This document shows positions 23,901-34,300 of a stretch of DNA of 64,000 bases, in pieces (the first letter of the stretch is position 1; every line of letters begins with the position of its first letter). The DNA is taken from positions 2,076,311 to 2,140,310 of the forward strand of contig CM074811.1 in the NCBI GenBank assembly GCA_037447605.1. The letters run 5' to 3'. Made by a program: the position numbers and the translations under genes. Below the pieces are notes generated by a model. The model searched no databases, was not told the DNA's origin, and saw nothing but the letters and a program-made list of their open reading frames with translations. The stretch comes from Zygnema circumcarinatum. Lineage: Eukaryota; Streptophyta; Zygnematophyceae; Zygnematales; Zygnemataceae.

Positions 23901-26900
23901 AGATTGCATGGCTCCACTGTGTACTTGTGTGAAATGCATTCTCGTCATGACCGGTGGGGCATAGGCAGCTTTGCAGTAACAGAGAGACAGAGAGAGAGAT
24001 GTGTAGATAGATGTATGTTCCGTTCCGTTGCTGTTGGTAACATGTCGAAGGCAGCACTCACAAAACTTCCCTCCATTTTCCCCTTTTCCCCTTTCTCTTT
24101 TTCAAGCAGCCATCACACGCCAACCTCCTTGAGCAGCTCCGCCAATCATTGCAGAACTGGTCAGGATCAAGCCATAGAGAGAGCGAAAGTGGGGCCCTTC
24201 CTGGTAGGGATTCTTCGTCAGCACAAGAAGAGGCTGCTAAGGAAGGGAAGGGAGAGGTTCAGGAAGATGGGAAGCAAGATGAGGTTGATGGTCCAAAGCA
24301 GCGAAAATCGATTTCCACAGTTATCACAGAAGACCATGGCAAAGCTTCTTCCCTCTTGAGAGGGAAGACGCATCAAGAGGGAGGGGCAGGCAAAGATCAT
24401 AACTCACAGGGAGATGTGTTAGGAGGGGTAGCAGAGAGGACAAGTTTGACCCCTGTTGAGGCCGGATCAGTTTGCGTGGGAGCAAAAAAGTTTGATGGAG
24501 ACGAAGGCCAATCTTCTCCACGTGGGGCCCGCAAAAGGAAAGAGATGAAATGGAACCGAGGTGGGAGATTAAGGGGACGGATAGGACAGACGGCAGGAAA
24601 GACGAGGCAGAGAGGAGTGGCCATGGGAGCAGAAGAGGGAGAGGAGGACGAGAGGAGCCATGAAGAATCTGGAGAGGATGGTGCTGATGTTGAGGAAGTA
24701 GTTGGTAGGGCAAGAAAGAGGCGAAAACCAAACAAAGTACATGAGATAAAGAGAGGAAGAAAAAGTATTCATGATGAGGATGTGGTAGGACAGAGTGGGG
24801 AGGGGGATGAGGGAAAGGAAGAATTGCGAGAAGGGCAGGGGGACAATCGAGGAGAAGCTCCGCAAGTAGTTGATGTAGGTGAAAGCAAAAAAGAAGAAGC
24901 GATTCAAAATCTAGCCTTCCCAGAAGATAAAAACTGGAGCAAACTGGATAGGGAGATGTACGATAAGGCCGTGCAAATGTTTGGCTATGACAGGTGAGTT
25001 CACCAAATCATGGTGGGTGAAATTGAGCATAGATTGAACAATGGTTCAACTTCGGGCTAGGATGGGAGTGTTTGCTGGTAGTGGGGCCCCCATTATCGCT
25101 ATCCTCGTGGTTCCATTACTCCATCGCTGGATACTCACAGCTTCATTCTCAGCTTTGGGCAACGGAGTGCAACCTGCAGCTTCCAATTCCTTTGATTAAT
25201 TCTTTTGCATTTGTGAACGGAGAAAAGGAAGAGTGTTCCTAGAACGAAACAAGAAACTAGAAACAATTTCCATCACCTTTCTCCTGACTGTTTTTTCTAT
25301 TATCACGTTGAGCTGTCAGCTGCCTCATTGCTCGCACCCTCAAGGGACAAAAGACCTGCGCCGAAATGGCAGAACGCATCATCATGGAGATGGCTCACCT
25401 CCGTAGCACAGACCCAAAAAGCAGCGCAGCAGGAGAGGGAGACGATGAAAGCGTAGTAAGCAACTGCTTCTCTGTCGTTGTAATCACATCTTTCTCGCTC
25501 TCAGTTCAGAAGGACTATAGTTCATCTTTGCATTTGCTTACGAACTCTCTCAGTTTTACCGCCATATGATCATAGATAACAGGTTGAAACTACTCGAAAC
25601 AAACACACTTGTCAAGTACATGGTTCAATCTTACTGCATGCCCTTGTCAAAGTGTTCATCGGCCACTGTTAACTAGAGCAAAGAAGATCAAGTTTTCACA
25701 TTTCCTTTAGAAATGGGTCAGCGAGTAAATGAGCGCAGCAAGCTTTAACAAGTTGGTGGATGCAGGGAGTAACTTTACAAAGACGTCAAGCTCGAAAAAA
25801 AGCGAAGCTTGTCCACAGCAAGGTGGGGAGAGGCCGGTTCAGGGCCCTACAACCTGCAGCCCTGCAAGGGCTGAGGAAAGATAAGAATGGGAGAGAACTC
25901 CGGCGGCACTATTCGCCTTGTGCATGCAAAGGACAATGCAGCAAGTCCACTTGTACCTGTTTTTCCAATGGGACTGTCTGTGAGAAATACTGCGCGTAAG
26001 TGGTGGAATTGATCCTGCTATATAGTGGAACGTGCTGACAGTGGGAGTGCTGATTTATCTCTCTTTCAACTCTTGATTCGGCCCGTTGCTACTGTGTTTC
26101 GTGTATAAATCTGAACACTGAGTTAGTAGTGACTGCTGAATGACTAAGGGGAGGATGGTTTGAATGCAGTTGTTCACGAACCTGCAAGCAGCGCTTTCCC
26201 GGCTGCCAATGCGGCAAATCGCAATGTTCTAGTCGGCAGTGCCCCTGCTTTGCGGCAGACCGAGAATGTGATCCGGATGTCTGCCGAAACTGCTGGCTAG
26301 AGTATGTTGGCAACTGGATAAACTTAGGAGCAGAGGGAGGGAATGGGTGGGTAGGCATCAGATGGGAAGATGCAATGAGGCAGTGCAAGTTTAGTTACCG
26401 AATGTGAATGCTTTATTGAATCTAGCTTCGATTCTGGTAGGCTTCTGTGGCAACCATATCAAGTTCAGGGATGGACTTTTTTCAGAACATTTGGAAATAT
26501 TATACTGGGTAGGCAGGCAGAGTGAGCTGGGCTTACAATCTTATGAAGTGGCAACCAGGGTTTCTGTAGCTTTTGAATTTTAGGGTTTGCCATTTCTTTT
26601 TGCCTGAGGAGGGGACAGCTGTCACGGGTTGCAGGTGTGGAGACGGCACTTTGGGAGCCCCTCCCCCCCGCGGTGAAAGCTATCAGTGCAAGAACATGAA
26701 GGTCTTGCTTAGACAGCATCAAAGGGTAACCTCATATTGCTCTTATCTCTCTTGTGTCTCTTGTGTCCCTGTCAGGAGTAGAAAGGTTTTTGTGTGAATG
26801 ATCTTTGCCTTATTGAAGGGCTTTCAGAGTGGCTACTTACTTTCTCTCAAATATATTGTTACCATTCGACAACCTCCTGGTTCGTTATATCGCTGCATAA

Positions 26901-28165
26901 TGTGTCTGCTTCCCGACTGCTGCTTGTTTTTGGGGTTCTGTAACTTTTTCAGGTTTGCTTAGTTTGTCAGGATTTTCATGCGTTCTCTTTTGTTATGATA
27001 ACGAGGCAAAGGATTTAGTAGGCTTTGAGTTACTCTGATCCAAGTAGGTGCTACACTCTCTCTTACTGCAGATTCTCTTGGGCGAGTCGGATGTCCAGGG
27101 TTGGGGTGCGTTCATTAAGGTAAGGATGTGCAATTTCATTCCTCTGATTCTAGTAAAGGTTGGAAGGTCATAGGTCGAAGTTATGTTCCGGTTCATGTAT
27201 GCACTTTTTACTATTCGTTCGTTCCCGTGTTCGAATCCTGAATCTGCGCTGTCGGTGCAGTCAGCAGTGGGCAAAAATGAGTATCTTGGGGAGTACACTG
27301 GAGAGCTGATATCACATCAGGAGGCAGACCGGCGTGGAAAAATTTACGATCGTGAAAATGTCTCTTTTCTTTTCGACCTTGATGATCAGGTCAGTCAAAT
27401 ATGCCTTTATTTATCATGTTATGTTATAAATATTGAATTGGCTGTGCGGAGTTGGTGATCTGCTCACCTCGAACTGGAGACAAGCAAAAGCCAATAAACT
27501 AGTGGTGATAAATGTCGGTTGGGGGTGATGTTTTGGAATCTCAGTATGTGCTGGACGCATGCCGAAAGGGCAACAAATTGAAGTTTGCTAATCACTCGCC
27601 CAACCCGAACTGTTATGCAAAGGTTAGTACCGCTGAACAAAGTTGCTTAATGAATTTTTGGCCTCAGAGTTGGATGCTAATACAGCGTTGCCTTAAGAAA
27701 GTTCTGATTTGCCACTGCACAATTATCTCGTTGCCGGATGGTATTATTCTTTTGAAGCAATGTGGCATGACAGCGATTAGACGAGAGAGGCTTATTTAGA
27801 GGAGAGAGACTCTTGCATTTGTTGCCAATTAGAAAGGTCCTCTGTAGGGAGCAACCCGTGCTAGCTGTACTAGTTAATGTTACCTTTGCCCAAACAAGGT
27901 GCGCATTCTCCATGCTCCGTTTTTTACCTCCTTAAGCAGTTCTAGAAAAGACTAAGTGTGGGCATTATGGGGCATTTGGCTTGGGCAGGTGACGATGGTT
28001 TCTGGTGACCATCGTGTCGGAATATTTTCCAAGGAAAAGATCGCACCTGGAGAAGAGCTTTTCTACGACTATGGCTACACTGCAGGGCAGGCACCCTCTT
28101 GGTGGGAGACCGTGGCTGAGGGTCATTCCGGCAGTAATCTCAGGCGAAACCACAAGGGGGTCTAA
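19127..28165 (+). CDS. E(z): Enhancer of zeste homolog, PRC2 histone H3K27 methyltransferase (CURLY LEAF/SWINGER type)
   Basis: Seventeen exons join in phase (19127-19321, 20679-20786, 21416-21636, 21886-22044, 22232-22316, 22459-23022, 23376-23420, 23513-23581, 24110-24993, 25320-25455, 25766-25995, 26170-26301, 26635-26725, 27072-27119, 27261-27389, 27545-27622, 27989-28165) for 1116 aa. In order: an N-terminal helix; [27 protein letters not shown] then VFDCRLHG (about 436-455); a long charged linker (483-750); a SANT-like segment ending [14 protein letters not shown]; the CXC cysteine cluster (874-943); and SET (about 970-1095) with NHSPNPNC (Asn1048/His1049) and [10 protein letters not shown] (Tyr1084, Tyr1086). 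All main catalytic motifs are present. The protein trimethylates H3K27 with the FIE/ESC, EMF2/VRN2 and MSI1 type partners. An in-frame ATG at 19205 is an alternative start. At 1116 aa it is longer than the roughly 900 aa of Arabidopsis CLF, mainly through the linker. Confidence 0.96.
20958..20994. repeat. CT microsatellite in an E(z) intron
   Basis: A (CT)n run with one CTGTCT interruption lies in the intron at 20787-21415. Similar CT runs recur near 3' splice sites elsewhere in the window. Confidence 0.8.
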
Positions 28166-29164
28166 AGGGACCAGTTGCGAGTGTAGATAGACTCCCGCTC
28201 TGACATTGCAAGTTCTCCTTCTATTTGCATTGGCTAACGAGTATGTGCTAAAACTTGAGCCTAAGGCTTGTTGGGCACTAAGGGGAAGGTATGTTATTAG
28301 GCCTTGAACATTGCATGCGCACCTCAAAATGGTCCTTAGGGCGTGTACAGTCTGCTGAAGAAGTAAATAGACTTCGGTCACTCTCTAACATACTCAGCTC
28401 AACTCTAATGTCCTCTCTTTTAGTCTTATTCCGGACTAGTGGCTTGATCCCCTCGAGCTTTCTAGTTGCGCCAACTGTCCGTCTCCATGTCGGGCACGCG
28501 TAAGTGAGATGTCACCTCCTGGTGAGCGCTCACTCGCTGAAAACCCTAAAAACCCTGAATACCCTAAATACGGTTGGTTCATGGAATGCTAAGTGCTGTG
28601 TTCCTTTGTTGGATATGGTTGTGGTCTGGAAGAGTCTAAAGCTGTCCGGTTCGAAAGTGTTGCGGACGCGTTGCGCACAATGGAGCAGCAAATGCTCACC
28701 AGCGCAGCGCTGCGTGTGCGGAGTTCAAACATGGTAGAAACTATGCGAATGTGATTCAAATCGAGAAAAATGTAGAGCCTTTTTGAAGTTTCCTTCCATG
28801 TTGCACCTTTTTATGATTTGTCTCCCCAATCACTTGAGTGCACGCAAGGGCAGTCGTTCTTGTAACTGCAACCGCTCTCCTGTCACAGTTACATGCTCCA
28901 TCCCATGACAGCGCACGTCAAACCGCAGTTACAAGGGCCCTTCAAATTTCCAATGCAGCAAATTTCCTGTCTTCGTACCGACCTCTCCCTCTTTCTTCGA
29001 CCCTCGCAGTGCCGTACAGCCCACAGCCCAGCGCGGCACTCTGTCAAGAGGGTCCGGCCGCGCGACTCCCAGGGGACAGCAACAGCGCCGGGACAACCAG
29101 CAGGTTTTTTCGTACAAACCAGGTGTGCTTCCGTACAGTCCCAAGAGCTGGAGAATCGAGATAC
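28166..29164. other. intergenic region downstream of E(z)
   Basis: No gene is seen. A short AAACCCTAAAAACCCT stretch lies near 28538-28570. The ORFs at 28838-29231 have no recognisable content. Confidence 0.4.
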
Positions 29165-29290
29165 TAGGGATGACGAAAAGTCCGTACAAGGGACTTTTGG
29201 AGTTTTAGATTTCAGAACTAGACCGTTCTAATATCTAAACGTTTCAGAGTTTTAGAACACTTTTGAACTGACCGTACGACCGTTGAAGTT
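29165..29290. mobile_element. one end of a hAT-like element related to the MITE at 61891-62188
   Basis: It starts TAGGGATG and continues GTCCGTACAAGGGACTTTT, then AGTTTTAGATTTCAGAA. It closely resembles the reverse complement of the right end of the element at 61891-62188 over roughly 120 bp. I could not find a matching CATCCCTA end downstream, so the element is truncated, or its other end has decayed. CGTAC-rich words continue to about 30620. Confidence 0.6.
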
Positions 29291-29775
29291 CAACTATATA
29301 CAGTACGTCCCCCTAATGTTTTCCACCTGAATTCTTTCGTTACCCAAGAAATTCGCCCTGATTTTGAGAAAACCACTTTTAGTACGGTAAGTCTGTGTTA
29401 ATGCATTAGGGGTGTTAACCTGACCTGACGTATGTTTCAATACAAAATTCGTTAATCGAAACGGATTTGGAACATGAGTCACGCACTTTTTTAGTACGGT
29501 AAATACGGATAAAATCTCTAAATCGTACGGTATATGTACAAAACCAATAGGAGGTCGTGTAATTAACTGTAAGGCACCAATAGGAGTTCGCGACATGGCC
29601 CGCCGGGCGACTATGCGCCTCCGTACAGAGCGATACAGTACGGCCGCAGGCCGGACTCTAACATAATACCGCCCTCCTATTATTAACACGGACTTCCTTA
29701 TATTTTCAAATTCCAAGATTTTCGCCCAATATTTGCCGAAATCATGGCGAAAATAATTAGGAGGGTTACTTGTAT

Positions 29776-30444
29776 GGGTAACTCTAGTGCACCCCTGCGT
29801 TTTGTCTTTCGCACCCCCCTTTTGAAAATTTTGCCTGCCCGTTTTGGTTACCCCCTCAGTTCTGAATATTTCGGGAAAAAATCTTTTTCCCGCCCCTCCC
29901 CTCCCCTCCCCTCCCCTCCGCTCCGCTCCCATCCCTTGCCCTGTCCTCCTCGGACCTCCTCCCGCCCCCTCCCCTCCCTTCCCCTCCCCTGCCCTGCCCT
30001 CCCTTGCCCTCCCCTCCTCGTCTCTCCTCTTCTCGGTTTGCAATTTCTTGTGGTTCCCATGTTGACTTTGTCCATGTTTATTTGATGGCCTCACCATCTT
30101 GAGACCAATGCAAATCCCCTTTTCTTTTGTCGCACATTGTTGGAAGTCAATAGTGAAATGGAGAAAATGAAGGGGGTGGAATGTCCAGAAAAAGAGGAGG
30201 GAAGGGGAGGGGAGGGGAGGGGAGCGGGCGGGGGGGGGAGGGCCGGGGAGGACAGGGAAGGGGAGGGGAGCGGAGGGGAGGGGAGGGGAGGGGAAGGGAG
30301 AGGGGGGGAGCGGAAGGGACGGGAGGGGCGGGAAAAAGCTTTTTTCCCGAAATATTCAAAACTGAAGGGGTAACCAAACGGGCAGGCAAATTTTCAAAAG
30401 GGGGGCGCGAAAGACAAAACGCAGGGGGTGCAGTAGAGTTACCC
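29776..30444. mobile_element. MULE-type foldback MITE, 669 bp, with 9-bp target-site duplication
   Basis: The ends are GGGTAACTCTA and its reverse complement (TAGAGTTACCC). The inverted repeats run inward for over 120 bp on each side with few mismatches, and then into C-rich (left) and G-rich (right) arms. TACTTGTAT occurs directly before (29767-29775) and after (30445-30453), a perfect 9-bp target duplication. A 9-bp duplication with long inverted repeats is typical of Mutator-like elements. There is no transposase ORF; the ORFs here are composition artefacts. The arms are (CCCCT)n and (GGGGA)n, so the G-rich strand could form quadruplexes and the whole could fold into one hairpin. Confidence 0.9.
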
Positions 30445-30453
30445 TACTTGTAT

Positions 30454-31315
30454 ACGGTCGTACGTTCTGCGCTGGCCCGTCATGGAGCCTGTCGTACGAC
30501 CGTACAACCATAGGCGTTTTAAAAGTGTTTTACATAACAGTATAATTGGAATTTATTAGACGACAATATCCACCCCTGACGCCGTGTTGTACCGTACGGC
30601 CCGACCGACTCACGTCCAAATCCGGCCGCGGTCCAGGTCTCGACGTTCTCAATACTTCCGATTGTGGCTGTCAGTTTTTGATGACGACATAAAGTTTGAC
30701 ATCCATGCGTCAGCAGATGTGTGGCCACGCCTCGCTTTGCGAAGATTTTGTGAATTTCCACGTCGGATCAGGCACAAATGGGGAGCAGCCCCCGCCATGC
30801 CTGCCACGTGTCGTGCCAAAAAGGGGGTCCTCCGCGTGTCACACGTGCGAGCCCCCTCCAGCGGGGCCGTCGCCGCGCGCCACGTGTCCGAGCGCGGAAG
30901 CTGCAGCGCCGGCCGGCGGCCCCGGGCGGCGCTGGAAGGGAAGGGGCCGGCCGGCGGGCGGGGCGTGGGCGGCTGGTGGGGCCGAGGGAGGGAGGGAGGG
31001 AGGGAGGAACGAGGCGGAAGAGGAGGGCGGAGGCAGGAGCAGGGAGGGCGGGAGGGAGGGAGGGAGTTCGGAAAGGGGCTGTTCCTTCAGGAAAGGGGAT
31101 GGGAATGGGGAAAAAACAAGGGAGAGAGACGGGGGAGAGGAGGGAGTAGGAGGGGTAGGAGTAGGAGAGAGGGGTGAGAGGAGGGGGTTAGGAGGACAGT
31201 GGGGAGGGAGGGAGGGAGAGGGGGAGACGGAGGGAGGGAGGGAGGACGTTACGAAGGAAGGATTTTGATGTACCTGTAGGAGGAGGTGTGTTGAAGTTGA
31301 GAGGTTCGATCTGTA
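30454..31315 (+). promoter_or_regulatory. upstream region and 5' leader of the SGR2-like gene, with (GGGA)n tracts
   Basis: GC-rich in its middle part (30780-30990), then many GGGAGGGAGGGA runs at about 30985-31250 that could form G-quadruplexes. The start codon at 31316 follows. I see no separate gene; the long ORFs here are GC-composition artefacts. Confidence 0.5.
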
Positions 31316-34300
31316 ATGGGAAGTGTGAAGGATGATGCGGTGGATCCCTGCTTTATAGAGGGAGCCTCTACGACAAGCCCCTCAGATGGAGATGATGTGC
31401 GCTGGTTCTTCAGCAAAGCTCCCCTGAGGAAGTTTGGTGCGCCTCTTGTTCCTGTAATTGGATCAACGTCGTCAATTTTCCGCCAGTTTTGGCGCCAATA
31501 CTTGCAGATTCTAGGAAGGGATCCTGTTGCTTCTTCGTGATCAGGGATGAAGGGAGCAGGATTCGTTGAGTATGTTTCTTTGGACGTACAGCTGTCGTTA
31601 AATTTGCTCATGTAATGGCTTCGTCAATTGGAAACTAATTTCCGTTTTAGGGCTCGTGCTCGAGTCTGGGATTGTAATTTTTACGGCCTTTAGTTGAAGG
31701 TGCCCCCTGACGGATTTCAACCGTCAAATATCTTAGTAGAGTTCATTGCAAAAGTCAGAGCTCTGCCGTGAATTCTGACCATTCTTGGAGCGGAGGCGAG
31801 TGCAGAGGCTGCAGGGTCTATCCCTGAGTCAGAAGTGGTCGCGCGCGGTGAATTTCTTCGGTTCAGTATGAGGGACTCTTTGGCTTTGGAGGCTGCGTTC
31901 AAGCAGGTGAGGACCCAATTCTAAGCCATGAAGGGTCTAGACATTTGTATCAGTACAGCCGAAGTGAATTAAAAGCACAGGTGGTCACCGCTTTGATTCC
32001 TAGGGAAAATTTCCGTTAAACGACGTTTCTCCTTTGAAAGTTCGACGAGCTGCAAGAACAGCTTGTAGTTTTTGTGAAGACGCCATAGCATAGGTTATGG
32101 TACCATTTTATGGCAGTAATGGTTATCATAGAATTCTGTAGTCGGCTCTTGATCTCACTTGGACGATACGTAGGAAAGTGGAAAGAATCTGCAAGGAAGG
32201 TGTTACGAGACATCAGCGTTTCGGGCACATTGTTGGCAGCTGAGAATGAAAACGTATGAATAAGCGAGTGTGTATTTATGGCAGTTCAATTTAGTTCAAG
32301 AAAAGTAAAGCGTTGGCTCTATCAGCTTTGTATTGCCTGGACACCTAATTGGCGTCAGCATAGTGAATGCTGAACTGGAAGGATATTTGGAGCTATATGT
32401 GTCACGTGGGACGATGTTAACAAGTATTCAAAGCCTGTAGAGTTAGCGCAAGAATTGCAAGGTGCAATTGAAATGAGGCTATCGGTTATGTTGGGAAATG
32501 CAATGTCTACTCGACTACTTCGAAGGGATCCGAACTGTGGTAGGAGTTTGATGTGATCATCACATCACAAGTTTTGGCACTTCAAAATCATTGTTATGGT
32601 CGAATCTCAAAGGTCATTGCATCTCTTTTCTCGTATCAGCACAACTCTCCGGGAGTCATCACGCAACCGTTGTGATGCATCAATTGCCCGCGAATTTCTG
32701 ACCAAAGTATTTTGGTTAGTTCTACTGAAGTTGGCCAAGCAATGAAATAGGAAACAAATCCTGCCTAACCAAGTTACGGCAAATTTAATGACTTCGCAAG
32801 TTTGGCGCATTTCGTTTTCGGTTTCCTAGTTATGCTCCTTCCACAAGCTAATGCAGCAAAAAGATCAAGCATTCTTTGGATATGAACGTATCGTTCAATC
32901 AAGGAGATGGACCCGATAAGTCAGGGTCGCTGTATATAGCTTGTGAGGTCTGCCTTAGAAACGACTTTCAGGCCACGACTTCCGGTCAATTAAACTTATT
33001 GTCTGCTCCCTTTGAACTTCTCCTCCTTCAGTCAAGCTCGTCTCCTAATGGGGACCCTCATTTCATTTGCAACTTTTGCTCAGCCTTACTCTGCGTTACA
33101 ACTGTCTAAATCCTTCTTTGTTGCGTGATGTACATCCAGCGCGAAGAGGAACTTCTTAGGACATGGTGGGAGGAGTATGCAGAATGCAACGAAGGCCCGA
33201 GTCCTGCTTGTTTGACATCAGCTGCTGCAGAAGAAGAGTTGCCGTCTTCTGCGGACAATTGGCTTGACCCAAATAAGGCAGGGAGTGACGAGACTATGGG
33301 AGTGCCGGTGAAGGGAGGTCTTTACGAGGTGCACACTTGCAACCTCTGCTCCTCCACCCATGTTTAAGGACCTGCCAATTCAAATAAGCTAAGACATTGA
33401 AAACACACAGTCACGTTCAGCTGCAATACCGTAGAAGAAAGTAGCTTTCCTGACCCTGCAAAGAGTGGTGGGCAGGTAAATCTCTGGAAGAGGAGATCCT
33501 TTCCTGTCTATTGGAGTGGCCAAGACCGCCGAGTCCTTCGTGGTTTGTGGTTTGCTCTTTATGGCACTCATTGGCTGCCGCTTCGGGAGGATGTGACGGA
33601 ACAGTTGGAAGTGGCTTACCGGAAAAAGGTCAGACCCTTCAAAGTGGCTCAAACTTTCTGCCGGGATTTAAAAGCAATAGATCAACAAAATCAGCTCAGT
33701 ATGAGGCTTGGTAGCCATCGTCTGTGTAGTCATTTAAATGTCCACTTAATGGGGAGAAGGCGCAAGGGGAGAGGAGATGAGAGATATGTATGGGTCCTGG
33801 AGAGCTCATGGTAACCACATTGAACGGGAAAAAACCTCACCTTTTAAGTGATAGCAACTAAGACGAGCATGTGTGAGAGCAGGTGTGGCGACGGAAGCTC
33901 TATGAACCCTCCGGTCTCTACGCAGCACGGATGCCCTTGTCCGGAAAATCCAGTGTGAAAAAATCGGTAATTTGAACTACTTAAGCCCCCCATTTCATCT
34001 TTTTAGCGCAATCCGTGGGTTCTTGAGGTCAAATGTGCATGATCCTTCTTCTTCTTCTTCTGACTATCCTTGCTCCCACTTTGACGCAACTATTGGTCTT
34101 ATCTTACAAGTCATTCACGGTTCAGTAAATAAGTAATTCTGAAGTATGTGCGTTTGCCCCCCTTGTTTGGTACAGACTCTCTATGCTCTTTTCACCGGAG
34201 AGGACAGCACGTGGGAGGCATGGTTGGCGGATGACTCCAACTGGAATTCATGGTTGGCAGGGGCCACTCCGGGGATACCATTAAGGAGAGGGTTTCTTGA

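Noticed and set aside
29294-30097. 267-aa minus-strand ORF over the foldback element
   Set aside because: It runs through the inverted repeat and (GGGGA)n arm; Gly/Arg/Glu composition comes from the repeat, and there is no motif.
30584-31268. Long overlapping plus-strand ORFs upstream of the SGR2-like gene
   Set aside because: Arg/Gly/Glu-rich in all frames because of GC content and (GGGA)n; no start-to-splice logic and no family match.
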